From JAIVJM01 sp963816985 (GTDB taxonomy: Bacteria; Acidobacteriota; Blastocatellia; Pyrinomonadales; Pyrinomonadaceae): a stretch of 64,000 nt of DNA. Shown in pieces: positions 27,308-47,046 of this stretch. Numbering within the stretch: the first letter of the stretch is position 1; every line of letters starts with the position of its first letter. The DNA is taken from the NCBI GenBank assembly GCA_963816985.1, contig CAWFMF010000004.1, positions 2,914,001 to 2,978,000 on the forward strand, written 5' to 3'. Both the position numbers and the translations under genes were made by a program. The notes beneath the pieces were generated by a model that was given only the letters and a program-made list of their open reading frames with translations, was not told where the DNA came from and ran no database searches.

Positions 27308-27484
27308 GGAGTCAGCCGGACGCGGTAAAACGGGCGGGACGATTGTCAGGTCGTCCGCCTCGGACGCTTCCAACGGCCCGCGATGCAACGGGCTGAGGCG
27401 AAGCGCCCCGTGGGTTCTCCTGCTGCGAATCAACAACACGGACAGCAACACTAGAACCCCTTTGAGGAGGATGAAGAGGTAATC

Positions 27485-27871
27485 ATGGCACTTTCAAATC
27501 AAGAAATCGTTGACGCTCTGAAGGAAAAGAGTCTTCTGGAAGCCGCAGAGCTGGTGAAGATGATCGAGGAAGCCTTCGGCGTTTCGGCGGCGGCGGCGGC
27601 GGTCGCGGCGGCCCCGGCGGCGGGCGGCGGCGGCGAGGCCGCGGCCCCGGCGGAAGAGAAGACCGAGTTCGACGTCATCTTGCAGGCCGCCGGCGGCAAC
27701 AAGATCAACGTCATCAAGGTCGTCCGCGAAATCACCGCGCTCGGCCTCAAGGAAGCCAAGGACTTGGTCGAGGCCGCGCCGAAGGCGGTCAAAGAAGGCG
27801 TCTCGAAGGACGAGGCCGAGACCATCCGGGCCAAACTCGCCGACGCGGGCGCGACCGTCGAAGTCAAGTAA
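27485..27871 (+). CDS. rplL: 50S ribosomal protein L7/L12
   Basis: A 128-residue stalk protein that recruits translational GTPases. N-terminal dimerisation helices, an Ala/Gly-rich hinge (about 37-55) and the C-terminal domain EKTEFDVILQAAGGNKINVIKVVREITALGLKEAKDLVE. The strong SD fits the need for four or six copies per ribosome. Confidence 0.98.
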   Translation: MALSNQEIVDALKEKSLLEAAELVKMIEEAFGVSAAAAAVAAAPAAGGGGEAAAPAEEKTEFDVILQAAGGNKINVIKVVREITALGLKEAKDLVEAAPKAVKEGVSKDEAETIRAKLADAGATVEVK

Positions 27872-27875
27872 CTTC

Positions 27876-27956
27876 CGAAGTCTGGCGTTCGAAGTTCGGA
27901 GTCCGGAGTCAAAGGCAGTTCGTTCTGCTTGCGACTCCGGACTCCGGGCTCCAGAC
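27876..27956. repeat. Heptamer hairpin, type J (GTTCGGA/GTCCGGA), rplL to rpoB
   Basis: The left arm has units GTTCGAA, GTTCGGA, GTCCGGA; the right arm is GACTCCGGACTCCGGGCTCC. It is followed by TTTTCC and then, 12 bp on, by the rpoB promoter, so it may act as a partial terminator or attenuator between rplL and rpoB. Confidence 0.75.
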
Positions 27957-27967
27957 TTTTCCTCGTC

Positions 27968-27997
27968 TTGACAGTAGAGCCGCACGGCGGCTAAGGT
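27968..27997 (+). promoter_or_regulatory. Promoter upstream of rpoB
   Basis: Perfect TTGACA (27968-27973), an 18-bp spacer, then TAAGGT (27992-27997). This would give rpoBC their own transcript with a leader of about 205 nt. The leader contains an 8-bp stem-loop (ACCGCTTT/AAAGCGGT, about 28049-28075). Confidence 0.5.
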
Positions 27998-28209
27998 AGG
28001 GGAGTATTGAGGCGCTGTCGTTACTCCCGAAAACTTTGAATAACACCAACCGCTTTCGGTTCAGGTAAAGCGGTCAGAGACCTGTGCGCTCTGGCCGCGC
28101 TTTGGCGTCTCTATAAGGCCGTGACGGGCCGACGCCGACGGTTGAAGAGGGAAACGTTTTTCCTCCCGTCAGGCATTGTCCGTCACTCGTGACGATGAAG
28201 GAATAATAG

Positions 28210-32691
<4,482 letters not shown>

Positions 32692-32698
32692 AAATTAA

Positions 32699-32770
32699 TG
32701 TAGGGGCAGGGCTTGTCCCTGCCCGCTCGGTCGCGTGGGCATCCGGGCAGGGACAAGCCCTGCCCCTACA
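32699..32770. repeat. Perfect 27-bp inverted repeat between rpoB and rpoC
   Basis: Arms 32699-32725 and 32744-32770 are exact reverse complements over 27 bp, separated by 18 nt. The core GGGGCAGGGCTTGTCCCTG is itself partly palindromic. Similar GGGGCAGG...CCTGCCCC elements occur as dispersed repeats in several phyla, so this may be a mobile or REP-like unit rather than a heptamer hairpin. Confidence 0.9.
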
Positions 32771-32810
32771 GTTATAAGTCAGCGGCTTTCTGCTTACGGA
32801 GAATTATAAA

Positions 32811-37055
<4,245 letters not shown>

Positions 37056-37062
37056 ACACACT

Positions 37063-37096
37063 CACCCGCCGCCCGTAGGAAGACGCGCGGCGGGTG
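37063..37096 (+). other. Hairpin just after rpoC stop
   Basis: CACCCGCCGC (37063-37072) and GCGGCGGGTG (37087-37096) form a perfect 10-bp stem followed by ACAAAA. It lies 10 nt upstream of the main terminator and probably stabilises the 3' end. Confidence 0.6.
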
Positions 37097-37105
37097 ACAA
37101 AACCG

Positions 37106-37148
37106 AAGACCGGCGCGGGGCTCGCACAAAGCCCCGCGCCGGTCTTTT
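37106..37148 (+). terminator. Strong Rho-independent terminator of rpoBC
   Basis: A 17-bp perfect GC-rich stem (37106-37122 with 37130-37146), a 7-nt loop and a TTTTTT run (37145-37150). This is the clearest intrinsic terminator in the window and closes the tuf-to-rpoC transcription unit. Confidence 0.93.
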
Positions 37149-37166
37149 TTAAATTACGCTGAGTGC

Positions 37167-37754
37167 TCAGCGGGCGCTCGCCGCGCAGGCTTCGACGGCG
37201 CGCTTCAAAGCCGCCGCCACCGTCTCCAGCGAGCCGTCATCCCGCAGGGGCAAAGAGCCGCCCTTCTGCCAGCGCACGAGCGGCCTCACGCCGAGCCTCG
37301 AATTTGTCACCCAAGACTCGCTGACCGTCTCCCTGCCGCCCGCCATGTAGAAGGAGACCCACCCGCCGTTCTTCATTTGCAGAGGGTTCCAGACCCTCAC
37401 GCCCGCCGCGTCGAGGTCGGCCAGATTCACCGTCACCTCCCGATCCGTGCGCAGGTAATTGCTGTTCTGGGGCTGCGTGCTGTCCCCCAAGTTATGAGTT
37501 GGAAACTCTCTCGCCGAGGCGATGTTGTAGCGGAGGACGCAGCCTTCGGCGCGTACCGAGCTGAGACGCTCGGTGCTGTTCGTCCTCGGAACCACGACCG
37601 AGCGCGCGTTCTTCAGGAGCGACACGAGCGCGCCCACCGCCTCGCCGCCCTCCGGCGCGGGAGCCTTCGAGAGTCCCTGCTGCGCCGTGGCGCTCCGGTA
37701 CGCCGCCGCCGAGAAGCAGAGCATGAGCAGTGATGCTGTCAGGGCACGTCTCAT
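37167..37754 (-). CDS. Exported hypothetical protein
   Basis: A 195-residue protein with signal peptide MRRALTASLLMLCFSAAAYRSATAQ. The mature part has VRAEGCVLRYNIASAREFP, TDREVTVNLADLDAAGVRVW and a C-terminal helix with a second Cys (AVEACAASAR). No recognised family; the strand-rich centre looks like a small beta domain. Encoded convergent to rpoC behind its terminator, so it is an independent unit. Confidence 0.7.
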   Translation of the reverse strand: MRRALTASLLMLCFSAAAYRSATAQQGLSKAPAPEGGEAVGALVSLLKNARSVVVPRTNSTERLSSVRAEGCVLRYNIASAREFPTHNLGDSTQPQNSNYLRTDREVTVNLADLDAAGVRVWNPLQMKNGGWVSFYMAGGRETVSESWVTNSRLGVRPLVRWQKGGSLPLRDDGSLETVAAALKRAVEACAASAR

Positions 37755-37900
37755 CCTTGCACTTCCTCCGTCGCGGGCCGTTCGGACGGTCTGCTTCTAC
37801 ACCGGGCCGCACGGCAAGTCAACACCTCCCCGGCGTGCGGGGAAGAGTTCGTGCGTCAGAGGAACGGCGGCGACGGGAAGCGTCCGGGCGGAAGAAGCTT

Positions 37901-38086
37901 TTACGCCCCTCGCATCGCCCTCCGCAGCAGCACAACGCCGACGCCCACGTCCACGAGTCCGACGACGAGCATCCCGCCCGAAGGTCTGCCGCCGCTGAGC
38001 GCCAACACGGCGTACATCAGCAGGAGGACGACGCCGATTACGAGAATGATGATTGCGAGTGGCTTCCGCGCACCGATTTTACCCAT
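37901..38086 (-). CDS. Small two-helix membrane protein
   Basis: A 61-residue protein with two hydrophobic helices (PLAIIILVIGVVLLLMYAVLAL and MLVVGLVDVGVGVVLL) joined by a Gly/Arg turn, ending LLRRAMRGA. AAGGAGAAGG lies a good distance before the ATG, which supports real translation despite the small size. Function unknown. Confidence 0.6.
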   Translation of the reverse strand: MGKIGARKPLAIIILVIGVVLLLMYAVLALSGGRPSGGMLVVGLVDVGVGVVLLRRAMRGA

Positions 38087-38167
38087 CCCTGATTCCTTCT
38101 CCTTGATTTTTAACTTCCTGCCGGTTCTCCCCCAAGCCGGACGTGAGAGCTTTCAACCTCGAAAGTC

Positions 38168-38854
38168 TTACTTGCGCGTCGTCTTGGCGGGCGCGGCGCG
38201 AGATTGCTCGCTGAAGATTTTGAGCACCTCGCGCTTGTCGTGGTCGGTGAGGCTGCCGAGGCCGCCCGTGACCTCGAACTTCTGGTTGACCCAGCGGCGC
38301 ACTTTGGCCGCGTCGTAGCCGAGTTCGCCCGCCGCGCGGAGGATGGCCGAGTCGAGGTCTTCGGCGGGTTGTTCAGCCGCCGCCGCCGTGGAGGATTTCG
38401 ACGACGCAGGCAAAGGCGTGGCGGTCTGGACGGGTGCGGGCGTCTGTGCGGCGGGCGGAGTGACAGCCGCCGCAGAAGCCGTCGCCGAGGGCTTCGCGGG
38501 CGCGCTCCGTTCCGGTGTTTTGCGTGACGCCTTCTCCATCTCCTCGCGGCTCGCGACGCCGCGCCTGACCTCAAAGCCGAGCATGGCGAGCGCGCGGCCC
38601 ACACTGGAAGTCTCGCAAACTTCCACATAGCTCCCTTGCTGGACGTGGCCCGCGCTCTTGAGTTCGTAGGCGTGGCCGGTGGCCGCCGGGCTCGCATCGT
38701 CGGGCTCGCGGAAGACCTCGGCCTTGATGAGGATAAAGCCGGTCTCGGCGTTGTGTTCGAGGACGGAGGTCAGAATCCGCCCCTGCGGGTATTTGGCGTA
38801 GAATTTTTCGATTCTCTGGGCGACGGTGACGTACTCGTCGGGGTTGAAGCGCAT
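38168..38854 (-). CDS. Hypothetical protein with ERF/single-strand-annealing-like N-terminus
   Basis: A 228-residue soluble protein. The N-terminal ~95 residues (VTVAQRIEKFYAKYPQGRI, FILIKAEVFRE, ATGHAYELKSAG, then VCETSSVGRALAMLGFEV) follow the pattern of phage ERF-like and related DNA-recombination proteins, whose ETSAxGRALA helix is diagnostic. A Pro/Ala/Thr-rich linker (about 110-170) leads to a C-terminal helical domain (AILRAAGELGYDAAKVRRWVNQKF, LTDHDKREVLKIF). No phage genes are nearby, so it may be a domesticated phage gene. The functional assignment is weak. ATG 38854 is the start of the conserved part. Confidence 0.6.
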   Translation of the reverse strand: MRFNPDEYVTVAQRIEKFYAKYPQGRILTSVLEHNAETGFILIKAEVFREPDDASPAATGHAYELKSAGHVQQGSYVEVCETSSVGRALAMLGFEVRRGVASREEMEKASRKTPERSAPAKPSATASAAAVTPPAAQTPAPVQTATPLPASSKSSTAAAAEQPAEDLDSAILRAAGELGYDAAKVRRWVNQKFEVTGGLGSLTDHDKREVLKIFSEQSRAAPAKTTRK

Positions 38855-38960
38855 CAAAGTCTTATCCCTTTCTGAGGGTGTTTCGGCGCAAGACTTTAGC
38901 AGAATTGTGGGGCCGAAACACAGGAAATTCGGTGCGGATGTGGACTCGGCCCGCCCGCGC

Positions 38961-38989
38961 TTGACAGACCATGGCGGCATCCGTATAGT
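38961..38989 (+). promoter_or_regulatory. Sigma70 promoter of the str (rpsL-rpsG-fusA-tuf) operon
   Basis: Perfect TTGACA (38961-38966), a 17-bp spacer, then TATAGT (38984-38989). The start near 38996 leaves a leader of about 450 nt before rpsL. The initially transcribed region contains a palindrome GGACTGTCAGTCC. No convincing ORF fills the leader, so it may hold regulatory RNA structure. Confidence 0.7.
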
Positions 38990-38995
38990 CTCTCG

Positions 38996-39447
38996 TTTGG
39001 ACTGTCAGTCCATTTCCAAAGAGCAACGTCCAGTAGGTTCTGCCGGTGTGGAGGCGTTGCCCGGCTGCGTTCCCGGAAGGGAAGGCCGCCGTTGACAATT
39101 ATTGTGGCGTAAACCTCGCCGCCCCGCGTTTTCCTTCGGAAAACGTCGGCCAAGCGGCGTAGGACGCGATAATTCGGAGCCCCTTCAAAGCGTCTTCGGA
39201 CGCAGAGAGGCGGCCTCCCGCACCTTCTAAGTGCGACGCCACAGAAAAGTTTCGGCTTGAGGGAAGCCAGAATCCACACCCGCCCCCGCGAGGGGCGAAG
39301 CCAGAACATCCCCAAAATTTAGACAGACAAATCAAGGGCTTGCCGCTCTTGCGCTGACTGCCGGACAAAAAGTTCCGGTAAGAGGCAGGAATGGTAGCCA
39401 TTTGCGCTCTAAAAACGAGCGAGACCGCAAAGAGGACGTAAAGAGCA
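38996..39447 (+). other. Long 5' leader of rpsL
   Basis: About 450 nt without a supportable gene between the promoter and rpsL. It contains several short stems (GTTTTCC/GGAAAAC near 39128-39146; CCGGA/TCCGG near 39361-39379). A candidate site for feedback control by a ribosomal protein such as S7, but no known motif is recognised. Confidence 0.35.
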
Positions 39448-39858
39448 GTGCCGACCATCAACCAACTTGTTCGCAAGGGTCGCCAGGCGGTGAAGTACAA
39501 GACGGCCAGCCCGGCGCTCCAGTCGTCGCCGCAGAAGCGCGGCGTCTGCACGCGCGTTTACACGCAGACCCCGAAGAAGCCGAACTCGGCGCTCCGCAAG
39601 GTCGCGCGTGTGCGCCTGACGAACGGCATCGAGGTCACGACCTACATCCCCGGCGTCGGCCACAACCTTCAGGAGCACTCGATCGTGCTCATCCGCGGCG
39701 GGCGCGTCAAGGACTTGCCGGGCGTGCGTTACCACGTCATCCGCGGGACGCTCGATTCCGTCGGCGTCTCCGACCGCAAGCAGGGGCGCTCGAAGTACGG
39801 CGCGAAGCGGCCCAAGGGCGGCACGGCGGCGGGCGCAGCCAAGGGCGGGAAGAAGTAA
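39448..39858 (+). CDS. rpsL: 30S ribosomal protein S12
   Basis: A 136-residue decoding-centre protein. The streptomycin-site segment PKKPNSALRKVARVRLTNG and the GVRYHVIRG segment are wild-type, so no target resistance is predicted. The D88 methylthiolation region reads HNLQEHSIVLIRGGRVKDLPG. GTG start with AAGAGGA upstream; the C-terminus has a Lys/Gly-rich tail. Confidence 0.98.
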   Translation: MPTINQLVRKGRQAVKYKTASPALQSSPQKRGVCTRVYTQTPKKPNSALRKVARVRLTNGIEVTTYIPGVGHNLQEHSIVLIRGGRVKDLPGVRYHVIRGTLDSVGVSDRKQGRSKYGAKRPKGGTAAGAAKGGKK

Positions 39859-39859
39859 G

Positions 39860-39983
39860 AAAGCTGTTAGCCGTTAGCTCTTGGCTTTTAGCTTCGGGCA
39901 AACGGCTGTGGTTCAAACAGAGACGGTTAGCGTCGCAGGTTTTGCTGACAGCTAACCGCTAAAAGCTAAGAGCTAAAAGCTAA
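39860..39983. repeat. Heptamer hairpin, type F (GCTNTTA), rpsL to rpsG
   Basis: The left arm runs in 7-bp units GCTGTTA, GCCGTTA, GCTCTTG, GCTTTTA; the right arm is the complement (GCTAACCGCTAAAAGC and on). The long loop (about 60 nt) contains an inner pair ACGGCTG/CGGTTAG. The right arm ends at the rpsG ATG. Confidence 0.9.
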
Positions 39984-39985
39984 CC

Positions 39986-40456
39986 ATGCCAAGAAGAAGA
40001 ATTGTTGACAGGCGCGAGGTGCTGCCCGACCCGGTTTACAACAGCCCTTTGGTGACGAAGTTCATCAACGGCCTGATGTGGGGCGGCAAGAAGTCAATCG
40101 CGGAAGGCATTTTCTACCGCGCGCTCTTACAGGTCGGCGAGAAGACTAACGAAGACCCCTTGAAGATGTTCAAGCGCGCCATTGACAACGTGCGCCCGAC
40201 CGTCGAGGTCAAGTCGCGCCGTGTCGGCGGCTCGACCTATCAGGTTCCGGTCGAGGTCGCGCAGGAGCGGCGCGGCTCGCTCGCCATCCGCTGGATCGTG
40301 GGCGCGGCCCGCGCGCGCGGCGAGAAGACGATGACCGACCGCCTCGCCGGCGAGATGCTCGACGCCGCCAACAACCGCGGCAACGCCGTCAAGAAGAAGG
40401 ACGACACGCACCGCATGGCCGACGCCAACAAGGCGTTCGCGCATTACAAGTGGTAA
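39986..40456 (+). CDS. rpsG: 30S ribosomal protein S7
   Basis: A 156-residue head protein that nucleates 3' domain assembly of 16S rRNA. PRRRIVDRREVLPDPVYNSPLVTKFINGLM at the N-terminus, VEVKSRRVGGSTYQVPVEV and the C-terminal HRMADANKAFAHYKW are typical. The ATG directly follows the repeat arm (AGCTAACC), so no canonical SD is visible. Confidence 0.98.
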   Translation: MPRRRIVDRREVLPDPVYNSPLVTKFINGLMWGGKKSIAEGIFYRALLQVGEKTNEDPLKMFKRAIDNVRPTVEVKSRRVGGSTYQVPVEVAQERRGSLAIRWIVGAARARGEKTMTDRLAGEMLDAANNRGNAVKKKDDTHRMADANKAFAHYKW

Positions 40457-40458
40457 AG

Positions 40459-40530
40459 AAGCCGTTAGCTATAAGCTGTTAGCTGTCAGCTAAAAACTGA
40501 TTGGCTAAGAGCTAAGAGCTGGCAGCTAGG
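40459..40530. repeat. Heptamer hairpin, type F, rpsG to fusA
   Basis: Left arm GCCGTTA, GCTATAA, GCTGTTA, GCTGTCA; right arm GGCTAAGAGCTAAGAGCTGG. Same type as the element one gene upstream but with a different spacer. Confidence 0.85.
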
Positions 40531-40538
40531 TTCCGATC

Positions 40539-42641
<2,103 letters not shown>

Positions 42642-42645
42642 ATAC

Positions 42646-42695
42646 TCAAGTGACGGGTAAGACGTTCTCACTCGTCACTCATTACTCATCACTTT
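42646..42695. repeat. Short mixed heptamer hairpin, fusA to tuf
   Basis: AGTGACGGGT/ACTCGTCACT with ATTACTCATCACTT. A small element combining GTGACGG and GTGATGA units. It is followed by TTTTAGGAGCGAGAGGGAA, the tuf SD region. Confidence 0.55.
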
Positions 42696-42719
42696 AATTT
42701 TAGGAGCGAGAGGGAAGAC

Positions 42720-43907
<1,188 letters not shown>

Positions 43908-43928
43908 TTTCCGAAAGCTAAAAAAAAT

Positions 43929-44252
43929 ATGCTGAACGAAAAGATCAGAATCAGACTCAAGGCTTACGACCACCGCGTGCTCGACCAGTCCACGTCGGAG
44001 ATCGTCGAGACGGCGAAGCGGACGGGCGCGCGTGTCGCGGGGCCGATACCGTTGCCCACTTCCAAGAACAAGTGGACGGTTCTCAGGTCGCCGCACGTGG
44101 ACAAGAAGTCGCGCGAGCAGTTCGAAATCCGCACGCACAAGCGGCTGATGGACATCCTCGACCCGACGCCGCAGACCGTGGACGCGCTCATGAAGCTCGA
44201 CCTGCCCGCGGGCGTGGATGTCGAGATCAAGGCGTTCGGCAGGGATAGATAA
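43929..44252 (+). CDS. rpsJ: 30S ribosomal protein S10
   Basis: A 107-residue protein, also the NusE partner of NusB/NusG in antitermination. EKIRIRLKAYDHRVLDQS, GPIPLPTSKNKWTVLRSPHVDKKSREQFE and LDLPAGVDVEIK are conserved. First gene of the S10 series, only 21 nt after tuf, so str and S10 operons are fused. Confidence 0.98.
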   Translation: MLNEKIRIRLKAYDHRVLDQSTSEIVETAKRTGARVAGPIPLPTSKNKWTVLRSPHVDKKSREQFEIRTHKRLMDILDPTPQTVDALMKLDLPAGVDVEIKAFGRDR

Positions 44253-44254
44253 GA

Positions 44255-44330
44255 GCCGTGACGGGTAAACCGTGACGGGTGACAAGAAGAAAGCTTTTGT
44301 CCCGTCACCTGTCGCCTGTCACTTGTCACG
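44255..44330. repeat. Heptamer hairpin, type B (GTGACGG/GTGACAG), rpsJ to rplC
   Basis: Left arm CCGTGACGGGTAAACCGTGA with GGTGACAAG; right arm GTCACCTGTCGCCTGTCACTTG. The loop is AGAAGAAAGCTTTT. Confidence 0.88.
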
Positions 44331-44341
44331 AGAGGTAAGTG

Positions 44342-45004
44342 ATGATTAACGGAATCATCGGTAAAAAAGTCGGCATGACGCAGTTGTTCGCGCCCGACGG
44401 GACGGTCACTCCGGTGACGGTCATCAAGGCGGGGCCGTGCGTCGTCGTCCAGAAGAAGACCGCCGCCGGCAAGGACGGCTACGACGCCGTGCAGTTGGGC
44501 CTCGTCGAAGAGAAGCCCGTCAAGCTCAAGAACGTGTCGAAGCCGATGCGCGGGCACTTCGAGAAGACGGGCGGCGGCGTGCCCCCGACTCGCGTGCTCA
44601 AGGAGTTCCGCGAGGAGGGCGCGGGCGCTGACGTGAACGTCGGCGACACCGTCCTCGTCAACCAGTTCGAAGAAGGCGACTCGATTGAGGTCGTGGGGCG
44701 CTCGAAGGGGCGCGGCTTCCAGGGCACAATCAAGCGGCACAACTTCAGCCGCGGCCCCGAATCGCATGGCTCGATGAACGTCCGCGCGCCGGGCTCCATC
44801 GGCCAGTCGGCCTACCCTTCGCGCGTCATCAAGGGCACGCGCTCTTCGGGCCACATGGGCGACGACCGCGTGACCGTTAAGGGTCTGACCGTGGCGCGCG
44901 TGGACGCCGAGAACAACCTGTTACTGGTGCGCGGCGCGGTGCCGGGCGCGAACGGCAGCGTCGTCATCGTGAAGAAGTCGGCGAGACAGAGAAAGAACAA
45001 ATAG
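44342..45004 (+). CDS. rplC: 50S ribosomal protein L3
   Basis: A 220-residue early assembly protein near the peptidyl transferase centre. IIGKKVGMTQLF start, KGRGFQGTIKRHNFSRGPESHGSMNVRAPGSIGQ loop (with the Gln methylation region) and GHMGDDRVTVKGL are typical. ATG 44342 is preferred to the GTG three bases upstream because GAGAGG is spaced correctly. Confidence 0.97.
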   Translation: MINGIIGKKVGMTQLFAPDGTVTPVTVIKAGPCVVVQKKTAAGKDGYDAVQLGLVEEKPVKLKNVSKPMRGHFEKTGGGVPPTRVLKEFREEGAGADVNVGDTVLVNQFEEGDSIEVVGRSKGRGFQGTIKRHNFSRGPESHGSMNVRAPGSIGQSAYPSRVIKGTRSSGHMGDDRVTVKGLTVARVDAENNLLLVRGAVPGANGSVVIVKKSARQRKNK

Positions 45005-45098
45005 TTTTCAGTAGACAGTTTTCAGTTTTCAGAAAAGCCAACAGGCTTCTTGCTGAAAACTCAAAACTCAAAACTGAAAACTGCGAACGGAGTGAGCT
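45004..45098. repeat. Heptamer hairpin, type A, rplC to rplD (orientation 1; carries the rplD SD)
   Basis: Arms of TTTTCAG and CTGAAAA/CTCAAAA units enclose the 20-bp loop AAAAGCCAACAGGCTTCTTG (45033-45052). It ends in GCGAACGGAGTGAGC, which supplies the ribosome-binding site of rplD. Nearly identical elements lie at 50078 and 54228. Confidence 0.95.
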
Positions 45099-45812
45099 AT
45101 GCCTACCGTTAAGGTGCGCAATTTAAAGAACGAAGAGGTCGGCGACTTCGAGCTGTCCGACGCCGTGTTCGGCGCGGAGCTGAACGAGTCGCTGATTCAC
45201 ACCGCCGTCAAGGCTTTCCTCGCCAACGCCCGGCAGGGCACGGTGGGGACGAAGACGCGCGGCGACGTGTCGGGCTCTGGCCGCAAGCTCTGGAAGCAGA
45301 AGGGGACGGGGCGCGCGCGCATCGCGAGCATCCGCTCGCCTCTGTGGAAGGGCGGCGGCAACGTCCACGGCCCGCAGGCGCGCGACTGGTCGCAGCCCAT
45401 CCCGAAGAAGATGCGGCGGGGCGCGCTGCGCTCGGCTCTCTCGGAGCGTCTGCGCGAGGGCAACCTCATCGTCGTGGACGAGTTGACGTTCGGCGGGCCG
45501 AAGACGAAGGACTTCGTGGCGGCGCTCGGCGCTCTGGGCTTCGGCGACGCGAAGACGCTCATCGTGGACGCGCTCGACAACGACAACCTCCTGCTCTCGG
45601 CGCGCAACGTCAAGAAGGCGAAGGTCGTCGGCGCTTCGGGCGTCAACATCTACGACGTGCTCTACCACGAGAAGCTCGTGCTCTCGCGCAGGGCCGCCGA
45701 GCAGGTCGCGCGGGCGCTCGACCCGCAAAGGAAGAGCGGCCCGGCTGGCGAAGTGACGGAGGCCGAGGCGGGCGCGACGACAGACGCCGCCGAGGCGGAG
45801 GAGGCGGCCTAA
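45099..45812 (+). CDS. rplD: 50S ribosomal protein L4
   Basis: A 237-residue exit-tunnel protein that in E. coli also represses the S10 operon. RQGTVGTKTRGDVSGSGRKLWKQKGTGRARIASIRSPLWKGGG is the extended loop; LSERLREGNLIVVDELTF follows. The C-terminus has an extra ~30-residue Ala/Glu-rich tail. Its ribosome-binding site is part of the upstream repeat. Confidence 0.97.
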   Translation: MPTVKVRNLKNEEVGDFELSDAVFGAELNESLIHTAVKAFLANARQGTVGTKTRGDVSGSGRKLWKQKGTGRARIASIRSPLWKGGGNVHGPQARDWSQPIPKKMRRGALRSALSERLREGNLIVVDELTFGGPKTKDFVAALGALGFGDAKTLIVDALDNDNLLLSARNVKKAKVVGASGVNIYDVLYHEKLVLSRRAAEQVARALDPQRKSGPAGEVTEAEAGATTDAAEAEEAA

Positions 45813-45813
45813 G

Positions 45814-46119
45814 ATGAGAACAGTTTGGGACATCATCAAAGCGCCGGTCATCACGGAGAAGGCGTTGGTGGCGAAAGAAGAGTCGCAGGACGGTCGCCAG
45901 CTCTTGACCTTCCGCGTTGACCGCGACGCCACGAAGCCTGAGATCAAGACCGCCGTCGAGCGCATCTTCAACGTGCAGGTGGACGCGGTGCGAACCATCA
46001 ACTACCTCGGCAAGAAGGCGCGCCGCGGTCGCTTCGAGGGCCGCAAGCCCTCTTGGAAGAAGGCCTACGTCACGCTCAAGGCGGGGCAGGAGCCGTTCGA
46101 CTACGGCGAGAACATCTAA
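45814..46119 (+). CDS. rplW: 50S ribosomal protein L23
   Basis: A 101-residue protein at the exit-tunnel rim that docks trigger factor and SRP. DIIKAPVITEKA, FRVDRDATKPEIKTAVERIFNVQVDAV and KKAYVTLKAGQ are conserved. The ATG lies one base after the rplD stop, so translation is coupled. Confidence 0.97.
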   Translation: MRTVWDIIKAPVITEKALVAKEESQDGRQLLTFRVDRDATKPEIKTAVERIFNVQVDAVRTINYLGKKARRGRFEGRKPSWKKAYVTLKAGQEPFDYGENI

Positions 46120-46120
46120 C

Positions 46121-46201
46121 AGCCGTGACGGGTAAACCGTGACGGGTGACAAGTAAAAACTTGTCTTTAACCTGTCACCTGTCACCTGTCACCTGTCACT
46201 G
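46121..46201. repeat. Heptamer hairpin, type B, rplW to rplB
   Basis: Left arm GCCGTGACGGGTAAACCGTG plus GGTGACAAG; right arm has four CTGTCAC units in a row. Loop TAAAAACTTGTC contains a small inner stem. Confidence 0.92.
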
Positions 46202-46211
46202 GTTTAAAGCT

Positions 46212-47042
46212 ATGGGCATCAAGAAACTGACACCGACATCGCCGTCGCGGCGCTACCAGACTTACCTGACGCGCGACGAGTTGACTCCGGGCGCGGAGCC
46301 CGAAAAGTCGCTTTTGGAGCCGAAGAAGCGGATTTCCGGGCGCAACAACGACGGTCGCATCACGGTGCGGCGTCGCGGGGGCGGCCACAAACGCTTCTAC
46401 CGGATCATTGACTTCAAGCGCGACAAGGCGGGCATTCCGGGCCGCGTCACGCAGATCGAGTATGACCCGAACCGCTCGTCGCACATCGCGCTCATCACCT
46501 ACCTCGACGGCGAGAAGCGCTACATCATCGCGCCGGTCGGCCTCGAAGTCGGCAAGACCGTGATGAGCGGCCCCGAAGCGGACATCCTGCCCGGCAACGC
46601 TTTGCCCATCAGGAACATTCCCTTGGGCACGCAGATTCACAACATCGAGCTGCGCCCCGGCAAGGGCGGGCAGATGGCCCGGTCGGCGGGTGCGTTCGCG
46701 CAGCTCGTCGCCAAAGAGGGCGACTACGCGCAGCTCCGCATGCCTTCGGGCGAGGTGCGGCGCGTCCCCGTCGTCTGCATGGCGACCGTGGGCCAGGTCG
46801 GGAACGTCGAGCACGAGAACGTCTCGCTCGGTAAGGCGGGCCGCTCGCGCTGGAAGGGCATCCGCCCGCACGTCCGCGGCGTCGCCATGAACCCGGTTGA
46901 CCACCCGCACGGCGGCGGTGAAGGTAAGACCTCCGGCGGTCGCCACCCCGTCACCCCTTGGGGACAGCCGACGCGCGGCTACAAGACGCGCCGCAACAAG
47001 CGCACGACGAAGATGATCGTGCGCGACCGGAGAGTTAAATAA
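46212..47042 (+). CDS. rplB: 50S ribosomal protein L2
   Basis: A 276-residue protein required for peptidyl transfer and subunit joining. GIKKLTPTSPSRRYQTYL start, GRNNDGRITVRRRGGGHKRFYR, and the MNPVDHPHGGGEGKTSGGRHPVTPWGQPTRGYKTR active-site loop. The frame is open for 22 codons upstream, but those codons are the repeat arm; ATG 46212 begins the homologous part. Confidence 0.98.
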   Translation: MGIKKLTPTSPSRRYQTYLTRDELTPGAEPEKSLLEPKKRISGRNNDGRITVRRRGGGHKRFYRIIDFKRDKAGIPGRVTQIEYDPNRSSHIALITYLDGEKRYIIAPVGLEVGKTVMSGPEADILPGNALPIRNIPLGTQIHNIELRPGKGGQMARSAGAFAQLVAKEGDYAQLRMPSGEVRRVPVVCMATVGQVGNVEHENVSLGKAGRSRWKGIRPHVRGVAMNPVDHPHGGGEGKTSGGRHPVTPWGQPTRGYKTRRNKRTTKMIVRDRRVK

Positions 47043-47046
47043 AGGA

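Noticed and set aside
27213..27482. 89-codon frame between rplJ and rplL
   Set aside because: It runs through the type D hairpin and ends against the rplL SD; no homology features.
39092..39120. Second TTGACA upstream of rpsL
   Set aside because: The -10 position reads CCTCGC/CTCGCC, unlike TATAAT; the upstream TTGACA-17-TATAGT is far better.
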